DNA from: Anaerolineae bacterium
GTDB taxonomy: Bacteria > Chloroflexota > Anaerolineae > Aggregatilineales > Phototrophicaceae
Length of the DNA: 5,146 nucleotides
Assembly: GCA_028284565.1 (NCBI GenBank)
Contig: JANQRM010000525.1
Coordinates: 1-5,146, forward strand
Direction: 5' to 3'
Shown piece by piece: positions 1 through 5,146 of this stretch. Made by a program: the position numbers and the translations under genes. Each line of letters begins with the position of its first letter. The stretch's first letter is position 1. Under the pieces are notes generated by a model. It was not told where the DNA came from, did no database searches, and saw nothing but the letters and a program-made list of their open reading frames with translations.

Positions 1-1286
1 AATTGTTCAGGATAATATTGCAGAGTCGCCGCGCCACCAATGATGATGACCATAATCGCGCCTGCATAAATCTGCCCTTCTGCACCGATATTAAAGACAC
101 CTGCCTTAAAACCTAACGCTACCGCCAGTCCAGCAATAATGAAGGGAATCGCGCGGACAATCGTGGTCTCCAACTGTCCGGGGAAGAAAAGCACCGAACT
201 CTCGCCCAGATGGATATACAACACCGGCAATTCTTGGTCAATTTGGGTGATGCCGATGAAGTCCTTGCCTGCTTCCGGCGCAACCAATAGATTCGTTCCC
301 GGACGACGACTGCTTGGGCGATTGACAACCAAATTCTCTGCAAGAACTGTTTCCAATTCATCTGAATTAATCGCATCGTTGACGGACTCACCTGTCAGCA
401 ACTCAGCATCATAGAGACCTGCAATAATGCGGAAACTCTCCCCCAGCAAGGCAGGATTGTCGATATTGCTATCTTGCAGGAGTTGTATCGTCTCCGCACT
501 TTCGACAACATCTTCTAAATCGGCTTCATAGATGGCAAAGATGGTCACTTCTTCTGGGCTATCCAGTGCGATTCCTTCTGCATCTAACAATTGCAAGACA
601 CCCAAATGCCGTTGCAATCCAGTCAATCCAAGTTCATCGACCAATGCCAGTTGCGCGAGGAGTTTTTCTTGTTCTGAACCTTCAACATCAGCTAGTGCAG
701 GATAAATCGCACTGGCTTGCGCGATACGTTCTTCTAACGATAGTTCGTCATCCACCACAAGCGACGCTAAATCACGCACATCAGCACTTTCCAGCTCATC
801 GAGACTGTTAAGCAAATCTTCCATCTCAAGGAGTGTCGCTTCCCCGATAGTTTTAATCGTTGGGATACGCTCGACCATATCCTCAACCACATCAACCGTG
901 AAATCAGGATGCTGGTTTAAGAACTCTTGATAACTAACTAGGGTATCAATGCCAAAGTCGCCCACATATTCAAAGGGGCGCGCCTGTGAAGACAGCCGAT
1001 TGTTTTCGATGGCATTATTTTCAGCATATCGCAGAAGGGGTTCAAGGTCATTGAGATTGACTACATCATTCCGTGCCAGCCCAGTCATACTTTCCAGCAA
1101 CGCAGTATATGCACTGGCGGAGATGTTCAGTCCTCTGGTAATGTCCCCATCTCCACCCGTGATAATAATAAGGGGAATACCGACTAGAAATGCGGTGATA
1201 ACCGCAAAAATGGGAACCAAGCGTCGAGACAAACGTGACCATAGACGTGCAAAGGCTGGAATTTGTTGCTCAGTTTCACGACTCAT
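1..1286 (-). CDS. ABC importer permease, BMP/nucleoside type, with large inserted domain (3' end missing)
   Basis: This is the membrane subunit of an ABC importer of the branched-chain/BMP permease class (relatives: B. subtilis YufP/NupP, spirochaete and streptococcal nucleoside importers). 428 codons are visible and the C-terminus lies beyond the left edge. Residues 1-22 are a basic cytoplasmic start. Residues 23-43 (LVPIFAVITAFLVGIPLIII) are the first membrane segment, followed by the family-like AYTALLESMTG at 59-69. The family core appears only at residue 378 onward: RAIPFIIAGLAVALGF, then KAGVFNIGAEGQIYAGA, the hallmark motif of these permeases. In ordinary relatives, as recalled, these two blocks are a few dozen residues apart; here about 290 residues separate them. 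The start at 1286 overlaps the ATPase stop by 11 bases. It has a GAAAGG Shine-Dalgarno (1294-1299) 7 bases upstream inside the ATPase gene, so translation is probably coupled. The substrate is inferred only from family (nucleosides or related sugars). Confidence 0.9.
   Translation of the reverse strand, partial: MSRETEQQIPAFARLWSRLSRRLVPIFAVITAFLVGIPLIIITGGDGDITRGLNISASAYTALLESMTGLARNDVVNLNDLEPLLRYAENNAIENNRLSSQARPFEYVGDFGIDTLVSYQEFLNQHPDFTVDVVEDMVERIPTIKTIGEATLLEMEDLLNSLDELESADVRDLASLVVDDELSLEERIAQASAIYPALADVEGSEQEKLLAQLALVDELGLTGLQRHLGVLQLLDAEGIALDSPEEVTIFAIYEADLEDVVESAETIQLLQDSNIDNPALLGESFRIIAGLYDAELLTGESVNDAINSDELETVLAENLVVNRPSSRRPGTNLLVAPEAGKDFIGITQIDQELPVLYIHLGESSVLFFPGQLETTIVRAIPFIIAGLAVALGFKAGVFNIGAEGQIYAGAIMVIIIGGAATLQYYPEQ
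201..1070 (-). other. Inserted extracytoplasmic domain within the permease (about residues 73-362)
   Basis: This segment encodes roughly 290 residues that separate the first membrane helix of the permease from its conserved core. I see no hydrophobic run long enough to cross the membrane. The content is conspicuously acidic and rich in Leu, Ala, Glu and Asp with helix-like spacing, for example LEERIAQASAIYPALADVEG, LVDELGLTGLQRHLGVLQLL and ALLGESFRIIAGLYDAELL. By topology, the loop after helix 1 should lie outside the cytoplasm. The reading frame stays open throughout, so this is not a frameshift artefact. I recognise no named domain. Boundaries are estimated from where family-like sequence stops and resumes. 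Confidence 0.7.
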
Positions 1287-2814
1287 GCGCTTGCCTTTCG
1301 TCTATGACCCCTGCCATCCGCAAACCGACTATCTCGCGATCTGCCTCTTCGATGGGAATGATGTCAATAATCTTGCCATCAAACATAACGGCCACACGGT
1401 CTGCTAAACTTAAGACTTCATCCAATTCAGAGGACACCAACAAGACAGCTGTCCCTTCATCACGCATCCGAATAATCTGCCGATGAATAAATTCAATCGA
1501 GCCAACGTCCAAACCCCGTGTCGGTTGAGACGCAATCAATAAGCGAACTTGACGCGAAAACTCCCGCGCAACAATCACTTTTTGCTGATTCCCACCCGAT
1601 AACCCGCCTGCATTGTTATAGATGAGTGGCGGACGCACATCATACTCTTCGACCAGTCGTTGAGCATTATCGGCAATCGCTACATTATCAATCACAATGC
1701 CGTTGGCAAAGGGCTTACGGTGATAGGTACACAGCACCAAGTTATGCATCACAGGGAAACTCGCCACCAAACCATCCCGCTGACGGTCTTCAGGGATATG
1801 TCCCGTACCATAGTCCGTAATCTGTCGTGGAGAGGCATGCGTTGCATCTTGTCCATCTATGGTGACTCGTCCCGATGCAACCGCCCGCAATCCAGTCAGA
1901 GCTTCAACCAATTCTGTTTGACCGTTGCCCTGCACACCAGCAACACCCAAAATCTCTCCCGCGTGAATCTGGAAATTGGCATCTTCAACAGCTGGTAGAT
2001 TCCGATCATCACGCACATCAAGGTTTTCCACTTTGAGAATGACATTGCCCAGTTTCGCTTGGGTTTTCTCAACTTCCAGCAAGACATCGCGCCCCACCAT
2101 AAGCGATGCGAGGGATTGTTCTGTGGATTGCTTTGGGTCGGCTGTGCCTGCCACTTTGCCACGACGAAGCACCACCACATCGTCCGTGATTTCAAGAATC
2201 TCTTTTAGCTTATGGCTAATGAAGATGATGCTGACTCCCCTGTCTAACAGAGTCTGCATAATGCGAAACAGTCCGCGCGCCTCTTGGGGAGTCAAAACCG
2301 CCGTGGGTTCGTCCAAAATCAGAATATCCGCATCACGATACAGAGCTTTGATAATCTCCACCCGTTGCTGAATGCCAACTGGTAAATCTTGAATCAGCGC
2401 GTCTGGGTTGACGTTTAAGCCGTATACGCTCGATAACTCCATAATTCGCTTCTTAGCGACATCTCGACGTAGAAAAGGACCGGAGGTAACTTCATTGCCG
2501 AGCATCACATTTTCGGTAACCGTCAGTGTATCCACTAATTGGAAATGCTGATGCACCATGCCAATACCCAGTGCAATCGCATCACTCGGACCATTAATAT
2601 CCACAACTTGCCCATTAATAAGGATTTCGCCCTCATCCGGTTTATATAATCCATAGATAAGGTTCATCAATGTGGATTTGCCAGCACCGTTTTCCCCAAG
2701 CAAGCCGAGGATTTCTTGCTTATAAAGGGTCATGTTGATGTTGTCATTGGCAAGCACACCGGGGAATCGTTTGGTGATACCGCGAACTTCCAGCACGGGG
2801 ACGCGCTCGCTCAT
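1276..2814 (-). CDS. ABC importer ATP-binding protein with two nucleotide-binding domains, BMP/nucleoside type
   Basis: This 512-residue protein has two fused ATPase domains, the layout of sugar and nucleoside importers (relatives: YufO/NupO, RbsA). Domain 1: Walker A GENGAGKST at 40-48, a Q-loop near HQHFQL at 88-93, signature LPVGIQQRVEI at 144-154, Walker B ILILDEP at 164-170 with catalytic Glu169, and His201 (ISHKL). Domain 2: altered Walker A GVQGNGQT at 293-300, signature LSGGNQQKV at 405-413, Walker B LLIASQPTRGLD at 435-446 where Gln replaces the catalytic Glu, and SSEL at 451-454 lacking the switch His. A degenerate second site is normal for this family, so only domain 1 is expected to hydrolyse ATP. 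It would work at the cytoplasmic face with the downstream permease. A GTG 21 bases further upstream is also open, but the ATG at 2814 is chosen because of its RBS. The exact substrate cannot be read from the sequence. Confidence 0.95.
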   Translation of the reverse strand: MSERVPVLEVRGITKRFPGVLANDNINMTLYKQEILGLLGENGAGKSTLMNLIYGLYKPDEGEILINGQVVDINGPSDAIALGIGMVHQHFQLVDTLTVTENVMLGNEVTSGPFLRRDVAKKRIMELSSVYGLNVNPDALIQDLPVGIQQRVEIIKALYRDADILILDEPTAVLTPQEARGLFRIMQTLLDRGVSIIFISHKLKEILEITDDVVVLRRGKVAGTADPKQSTEQSLASLMVGRDVLLEVEKTQAKLGNVILKVENLDVRDDRNLPAVEDANFQIHAGEILGVAGVQGNGQTELVEALTGLRAVASGRVTIDGQDATHASPRQITDYGTGHIPEDRQRDGLVASFPVMHNLVLCTYHRKPFANGIVIDNVAIADNAQRLVEEYDVRPPLIYNNAGGLSGGNQQKVIVAREFSRQVRLLIASQPTRGLDVGSIEFIHRQIIRMRDEGTAVLLVSSELDEVLSLADRVAVMFDGKIIDIIPIEEADREIVGLRMAGVIDERQAHES

Positions 2815-2820
2815 AAAGAA

Positions 2821-2826
2821 CCTTTC
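2821..2826 (-). promoter_or_regulatory. Ribosome binding site deciding the ATPase start
   Basis: GAAAGG on the minus strand lies 6 bases before the ATG at 2814. It lies inside the region that would be coding if the in-frame GTG at 2835 were used. No purine-rich site precedes that GTG at a suitable distance. The protein from the ATG starts MSERVPVLEVRG, which leads directly into the first beta strand as expected. The same GAAAGG motif precedes the permease start. Confidence 0.7.
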
Positions 2827-2855
2827 AAATAACACTTTTTCAGTAATGGGACAAG

Positions 2856-2885
2856 ATTATAACGCAAAAACTAGGAGACCGTCAC
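2856..2885 (-). promoter_or_regulatory. Predicted sigma70-type promoter of the ABC operon
   Basis: On the minus strand, GTGACG (2885-2880, 4 of 6 matches to TTGACA) is followed after 18 bases by a perfect TATAAT (2861-2856). Transcription would start near 2849, giving a leader of about 35 bases before the ATG at 2814. The promoter places the operon start at the ATPase gene, so no binding-protein gene precedes it. Confidence 0.6.
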
Positions 2886-2942
2886 AGCTGATTAGAGTCC
2901 TTAATATTTTGCCGATTTGTATTAAATAGCCAATTAGGTTGA

Positions 2943-2972
2943 TTTACTTCCGCATAAGATTTGTCATATAAT
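2943..2972 (+). promoter_or_regulatory. Predicted sigma70-type promoter of the 128-residue protein gene
   Basis: TTTACT (2943-2948, 4 of 6 matches) is followed after 18 bases by a perfect TATAAT (2967-2972). The expected start near 2979 leaves a leader of about 66 bases before the ATG at 3045. It diverges from the ABC operon promoter; the two -35 elements are about 57 bases apart, so both could respond to one bound regulator, but no clear operator is visible between them. Confidence 0.55.
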
Positions 2973-3044
2973 ATGAAATAAACCTATGACAACAACGCTA
3001 ACATAGTGCTGGGTCACTGCTGGTAGAGTGAAAAGATTAGCATC

Positions 3045-3431
3045 ATGAATACGCTTGTTAAGAAACTATCGAATGAAGCGATTTTGCTGGTGACTTATTC
3101 GGATGATTTAAGCGCGTCGGCTTGTAAAGATGTTTTTCGTCAAAGCCACGACCTCACACTCGACTATGCCCAAGTCTATCGTATCCACGACATCCGCAAA
3201 CTTGGGATACCATTTTGCGAATTGATAGATTTAATGCGTTCCGCCGATAACGGCTTATGTGGCGGTGCATCTGACCCTCGATTCTACAGTGTATTTGTGG
3301 CAACGAATAAGTTGATGAAGCAAGCCGAGGCGATGATGCAGACTCAAGGCTTTTCTGTTCCCATATTCAATGACCTAGAAGAAGCCATTTTGTTCTGTCG
3401 TGAAAACTTGCATTTGAGTGTTTCGGTCTAG
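3045..3431 (+). CDS. Small protein of unknown function, possibly STAS-like alpha/beta fold
   Basis: This is an intact 128-residue, soluble-looking protein with no signal peptide or membrane segment. The order of predicted elements is: a hydrophobic strand EAILLVTYSDDL (11-22), a helix, a strand-like QVYRIHDIRKLGI (43-55), a helix ELIDLMRSADNG, then SDPRFYSVFVATN containing a strand, a helix KLMKQAEAMMQTQ, and a final strand/helix VPIFNDLEEAILFCREN. Alternating strand and helix ending in 'PIFxxLEEAIxFxRE' resembles small STAS/SpoIIAA-like proteins, but this is a shape-based guess and no catalytic motif is visible. It has its own good promoter. No strong Shine-Dalgarno precedes the ATG; GAG at 3026-3028 is too far away. 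It is transcribed away from the ABC operon and separated from the TetR gene by 147 bases, so its partner is unknown. Confidence 0.8.
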   Translation: MNTLVKKLSNEAILLVTYSDDLSASACKDVFRQSHDLTLDYAQVYRIHDIRKLGIPFCELIDLMRSADNGLCGGASDPRFYSVFVATNKLMKQAEAMMQTQGFSVPIFNDLEEAILFCRENLHLSVSV

Positions 3432-3470
3432 CCTTTGCACATCAGTTTGTTCGCGGTTTATCGACGGGCA

Positions 3471-3507
3471 CAAATCTGTACAATCACATCAATCTGATAA
3501 AGATTTG
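3471..3507 (+). repeat. Imperfect inverted repeat between the small gene and the TetR gene
   Basis: CAAATCT (3471-3477) is repeated inverted as AGATTTG (3501-3507). Allowing a two-base bulge, the arms extend to nine pairs (GGC..AAATCT against AGATTTGCC, reaching 3509), with a loop of about 23 bases. There is no T-run after the second arm, so it is not a standard intrinsic terminator. It could be a weak transcript-end structure or a protein site, or chance. Confidence 0.3.
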
Positions 3508-3516
3508 CCAATTGAC

Positions 3517-3546
3517 TTGACATGATGTATTTTCGTATGTTAAAAT
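3517..3546 (+). promoter_or_regulatory. Predicted sigma70-type promoter of the TetR-family regulator gene
   Basis: A perfect TTGACA (3517-3522) is followed after 18 bases by TAAAAT (3541-3546, 5 of 6 matches to TATAAT). Transcription would start near 3553, inside the adjacent 32-base operator-like element. A repressor bound there would block initiation, consistent with autorepression. Confidence 0.7.
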
Positions 3547-3578
3547 CCGAACACTGTTCATAAAATAACTATCGTTCA
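3547..3578 (+). promoter_or_regulatory. Operator-like element, copy 1, in front of the TetR gene
   Basis: This 32-base element recurs at 4211-4242 with 26 of 32 bases identical. It contains two short dyads, AAC-N3-GTT (3550-3558) and AAC-N4-GTT (3567-3576). The first is embedded in the perfect 11-base palindrome GAACACTGTTC (3549-3559). The GTTCA arms repeat directly 18 bases apart. It starts right after the -10 box and ends at the base before the start codon of the regulator. The position and the shared copy at the exporter make it the likely binding site of the regulator encoded immediately downstream, possibly for two dimers. Confidence 0.7.
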
Positions 3579-4193
3579 ATGTCGAAGAAATCGCCACGTC
3601 AAAGAAGACATGCTCGTACTCGCCAAGAAATCCTTGATACCGCACTTCAGCTGGTCACAGAAAAAGGAGCTGACAAGTTGTCTCTGCGCGAAATTGCGCG
3701 TCAGGTCGATTACAGTCCCGCAGGCTTATATGAATACTTTGGCAGTAAAGAAGAAATAATCAATGCGCTATGCATGGAGGGCAACAATCGGCTTGGGCAG
3801 GCACTAAAGATTGTTTCTACAGAGATGCCCTACCAAGAATATTTAGTCGAGTTGGGTCTAGCTTATATCCGCTTTGCCCAACTCAATTCTGAATTCTTTT
3901 CTCTGATGTTCACACGATTGCAAGTTGGGATAAAAGAATTTCCAGCAACCGAGACTGATTTTCACGCGGATGACCCTGCCCTTATCCTATTCCGTGCGAT
4001 CAAGCTGGGCATCGAAGAGAATGACTTGCAAACAGATGACATATGGGAGATGGCGTACAGTTTTTGGGCAACGGCACACGGGCTAGCTATGTTGCAAGTG
4101 GTCTATCTTTCAGGGATTCAGTTCGACTTTGATAACGCAAATCGTCATGCACTCAAAACCCTTGTTCATGGCATGATGAACCGTCAGATTTAA
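3579..4193 (+). CDS. TetR-family transcriptional regulator with WHG-type C-terminal domain
   Basis: This 204-residue protein has the usual TetR length. The DNA-binding domain spans about residues 14-63: a first helix TRQEILDTALQLVTEKG, then the helix-turn-helix LSLREIARQVDYSPAGLYEYF and the SKEEIINAL helix. The ligand/dimer domain carries FWATAHGLAML at 162-172, with Trp163, His167 and Gly168 forming the W-H-G signature of one TetR C-terminal family. The N-terminus (MSKKSPRQRRHARTR) is strongly basic, as is common for DNA-contacting arms. It most likely represses its own promoter and the adjacent MFS exporter gene, because both have the same 32-base element in front; the inducer is unknown. 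The ATG at 3579 has no Shine-Dalgarno, since the operator abuts it, and the predicted 5' leader is only about 26 bases. No alternative start preserves the DNA-binding domain. Confidence 0.93.
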   Translation: MSKKSPRQRRHARTRQEILDTALQLVTEKGADKLSLREIARQVDYSPAGLYEYFGSKEEIINALCMEGNNRLGQALKIVSTEMPYQEYLVELGLAYIRFAQLNSEFFSLMFTRLQVGIKEFPATETDFHADDPALILFRAIKLGIEENDLQTDDIWEMAYSFWATAHGLAMLQVVYLSGIQFDFDNANRHALKTLVHGMMNRQI

Positions 4194-4210
4194 TCTTTTT
4201 TTGCACTATA

Positions 4211-4242
4211 CCGAACACCGTTTAATAAATAACTATTGTTTA
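4211..4242 (+). promoter_or_regulatory. Operator-like element, copy 2, in front of the MFS exporter
   Basis: This is the second copy of the element found before the TetR gene, 26 of 32 bases identical. Four of the six differences are C/T changes, and the other two form an adjacent TA/AT swap in the A+T-rich centre. Both AAC-N3-GTT and AAC-N4-GTT cores are kept, but the perfect 11-base palindrome is lost (GAACACCGTTT here), which may mean weaker binding. It lies 17 bases after the TetR stop codon. The exporter's promoter must lie at or near it, but I cannot assign it clearly: TATACC at 4207-4212 is a possible -10 without a convincing -35, and TTGCAC at 4201-4206 a possible -35. Confidence 0.65.
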
Positions 4243-4257
4243 TCAAGGAGTAGGTTG

Positions 4258-4296
4258 ATGGATATTTTTCAAGGAAAACCGAACATTTATCAATAA
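4258..4296 (+). CDS. Possible 12-residue leader peptide upstream of the exporter
   Basis: An ATG at 4258 opens a 12-codon frame reading MDIFQGKPNIYQ and ending in TAA at 4294-4296. It is preceded by AAGGAG (4245-4250) with a 7-base spacer, as good a start site as any in the window. It ends 25 bases before the exporter's ATG and is in a different frame. A ribosome translating it would reach the exporter's RBS region, so it could couple or modulate exporter translation. It may instead be a relic of a duplicated start region, since AAGGAG, a 7-base spacer and ATGGATA recur at 4309-4328. I see no strong attenuator hairpin after it, and the peptide has no run of one amino acid. Confidence 0.35.
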   Translation: MDIFQGKPNIYQ

Positions 4297-4321
4297 TTTA
4301 ACACCGAAAAGGAGAGAGAAT

Positions 4322-5146
4322 ATGGATACTACATTCGCAGAAATGCCCGTAAAACAGGAACGAGAGCCTTCAACATTTCGATTTTTACTTAGCCTACGAG
4401 ATTTCCGTTTACTCTGGCTGGGGGAAGCCATATCTTTATTGGGCGACCAATTTCATCTCATCGCCCTACCATGGTTAGCCCTACAACTGACAGGTGACGG
4501 TTTTGTAATGGGAACAGTACTAGCACTCGGAGGTATTCCCAGAGCATTATTTATGCTACTGGGTGGCGCAATTACTGATCGATTTTCACCCCGTGGCGTG
4601 ATGCTTGGCTCCAATCTTGCCCGAATGCTGATAGTTGGCATCCTTGCTTTAGTTGTCCTTGGCAATCGTGCAGAAGTCTGGATGCTTTATGCCTTTTCGC
4701 TTGCTTTTGGTCTAGCAGATGCATTCTTTTTCCCGGCACAACAAGCCATTGTTCCGCAACTCGTTCCACAAAAAGCGCTACAAACGGCAAATGCCATCGT
4801 GCAAGGTACTGCCCAACTGAGCCTCTTCGCTGGTCCTGTTTTAGCAGGTGTCTTGATTGCAACCTTTGGTGGAAATCGGATTATCGACGGTGGAGAAGCT
4901 GTTCCCAATTTAGAAGGCATCGGTCTTGCCTTTGGCTTGGATGCACTTACCTTCCTAGTTTCTGCATTCTCACTTTGGCTAATCCGAAATCGCAAAGCAA
5001 AGGTATCAGACACGGAAATCTCCCAAGGCATCTGGGAATCACTAAAGGAAGGTTTAAGCACGGTCTGGAACGATCATGTCGTACGTGGATACTTTATCAT
5101 CATTGCCACCTCAAATTTCCTCATTAACGGACCAATCTGGGTCGGG
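4322..5146 (+). CDS. MFS efflux transporter, EntS/MFS_3-like (3' end missing)
   Basis: This is a major facilitator membrane exporter; the first 275 residues are visible and the frame is open to the right edge, against about 400-430 for complete relatives. After a polar 25-residue N-terminus come RDFRLLWLGEAISLLGDQ (TM1 start, typical of this class) and TM2, then the loop-2/3 motif GGAITDRFSPRG at 81-92 with Asp86-Arg87 and Arg91. FFPAQQAIVPQLVP at 126-139 and the TANAI at 145-149 mark the EntS/MFS_3 group, and GPVLAG at 171-176 is a motif-C-like glycine/proline turn. TM6 at about 203-221 is followed by a basic cytoplasmic loop. The start is supported by AAAAGGAG (4307-4314) 7 bases before the ATG. 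Its neighbour is a TetR regulator sharing an operator-like element with it, the usual arrangement for an inducible drug or metabolite efflux pump. The actual substrate cannot be told. Confidence 0.92.
   Translation, partial: MDTTFAEMPVKQEREPSTFRFLLSLRDFRLLWLGEAISLLGDQFHLIALPWLALQLTGDGFVMGTVLALGGIPRALFMLLGGAITDRFSPRGVMLGSNLARMLIVGILALVVLGNRAEVWMLYAFSLAFGLADAFFFPAQQAIVPQLVPQKALQTANAIVQGTAQLSLFAGPVLAGVLIATFGGNRIIDGGEAVPNLEGIGLAFGLDALTFLVSAFSLWLIRNRKAKVSDTEISQGIWESLKEGLSTVWNDHVVRGYFIIIATSNFLINGPIWVG

Noticed and set aside
293..360. Search for a CRISPR array, tRNA, rRNA or insertion sequence anywhere in the window.
   Set aside because: No regularly spaced repeats, no transposase-like protein, no flanking inverted repeats and no recognisable RNA gene were seen on either strand.
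435..447. Possibility that the long permease N-terminal part reflects a fusion by frameshift or two adjacent genes.
   Set aside because: Translation is open without interruption from the ATG at 1286 to the left edge, and family-like sequence occurs at both ends in the same frame.
949..1407. Plus-strand open frame of 152 codons and other plus-strand frames between 139 and 2371.
   Set aside because: They lie opposite the permease and ATPase genes, whose protein motifs are unmistakable. The plus-strand translations show no family motifs and are shadows.
2815..2835. In-frame GTG at 2835 as the ATPase start, adding seven residues (MLFERFF).
   Set aside because: The ATG at 2814 has GAAAGG 6 bases upstream, and the GTG has no comparable site; the extra residues are not family-like.
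4186..4202. AGATTTAATCT followed by seven T residues, overlapping the TetR stop codon, as an intrinsic terminator.
   Set aside because: The palindrome has at most a one-base loop if fully paired and no G+C-rich stem, so a stable terminator hairpin cannot form. The T-run alone is weak evidence.
4453..5061. Minus-strand open frames opposite the exporter.
   Set aside because: The plus-strand frame encodes a clear MFS protein with an RBS; the antisense translations are Arg/Ser/Pro-rich shadows.

Overview
The window holds parts of two unrelated transport modules facing opposite ways, with a small orphan gene between them. Moderate G+C, a purine nucleoside/BMP-type ABC importer whose permease carries a very large extracytoplasmic insertion, and the general gene style suggest a Chloroflexota (Anaerolineae-like) bacterium. 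That placement is an inference from recollected family features and has not been tested by a search.

Left part, minus strand (1-2885): a two-gene operon reading leftwards. A sigma70-like promoter (2856-2885) precedes a double-domain ABC ATPase (1276-2814). Its stop overlaps by 11 bases the start of a permease of the branched-chain/BMP class (1-1286), which runs off the left edge. Together they would form part of a nucleoside- or sugar-type importer. No substrate-binding lipoprotein gene lies upstream of the ATPase. The permease has about 290 extra residues, acidic and apparently helical, between its first membrane segment and the conserved core.

Middle (2943-3431): a perfect TATAAT promoter on the plus strand drives a 128-residue protein of unknown function that has no obvious partner here. 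It is divergent from the ABC operon, and both promoters lie in the 230-base gap.

Right part, plus strand (3432-5146): a TetR-family regulator with a WHG-type C-terminal domain (3579-4193), then an MFS exporter of the EntS/MFS_3 type (4322 to the right edge). Each is preceded by a copy of the same 32-base element (3547-3578 and 4211-4242, 26 of 32 bases identical). This is read as the regulator's own operator, used for autoregulation and for control of the exporter. Between the second copy and the exporter lies a 12-codon leader ORF with a strong Shine-Dalgarno sequence. It looks like a diverged repeat of the exporter's own operator-RBS-start unit. The self-contained regulator/efflux circuit with its duplicated operator, and the enlarged permease, are the two most interesting parts of the window.
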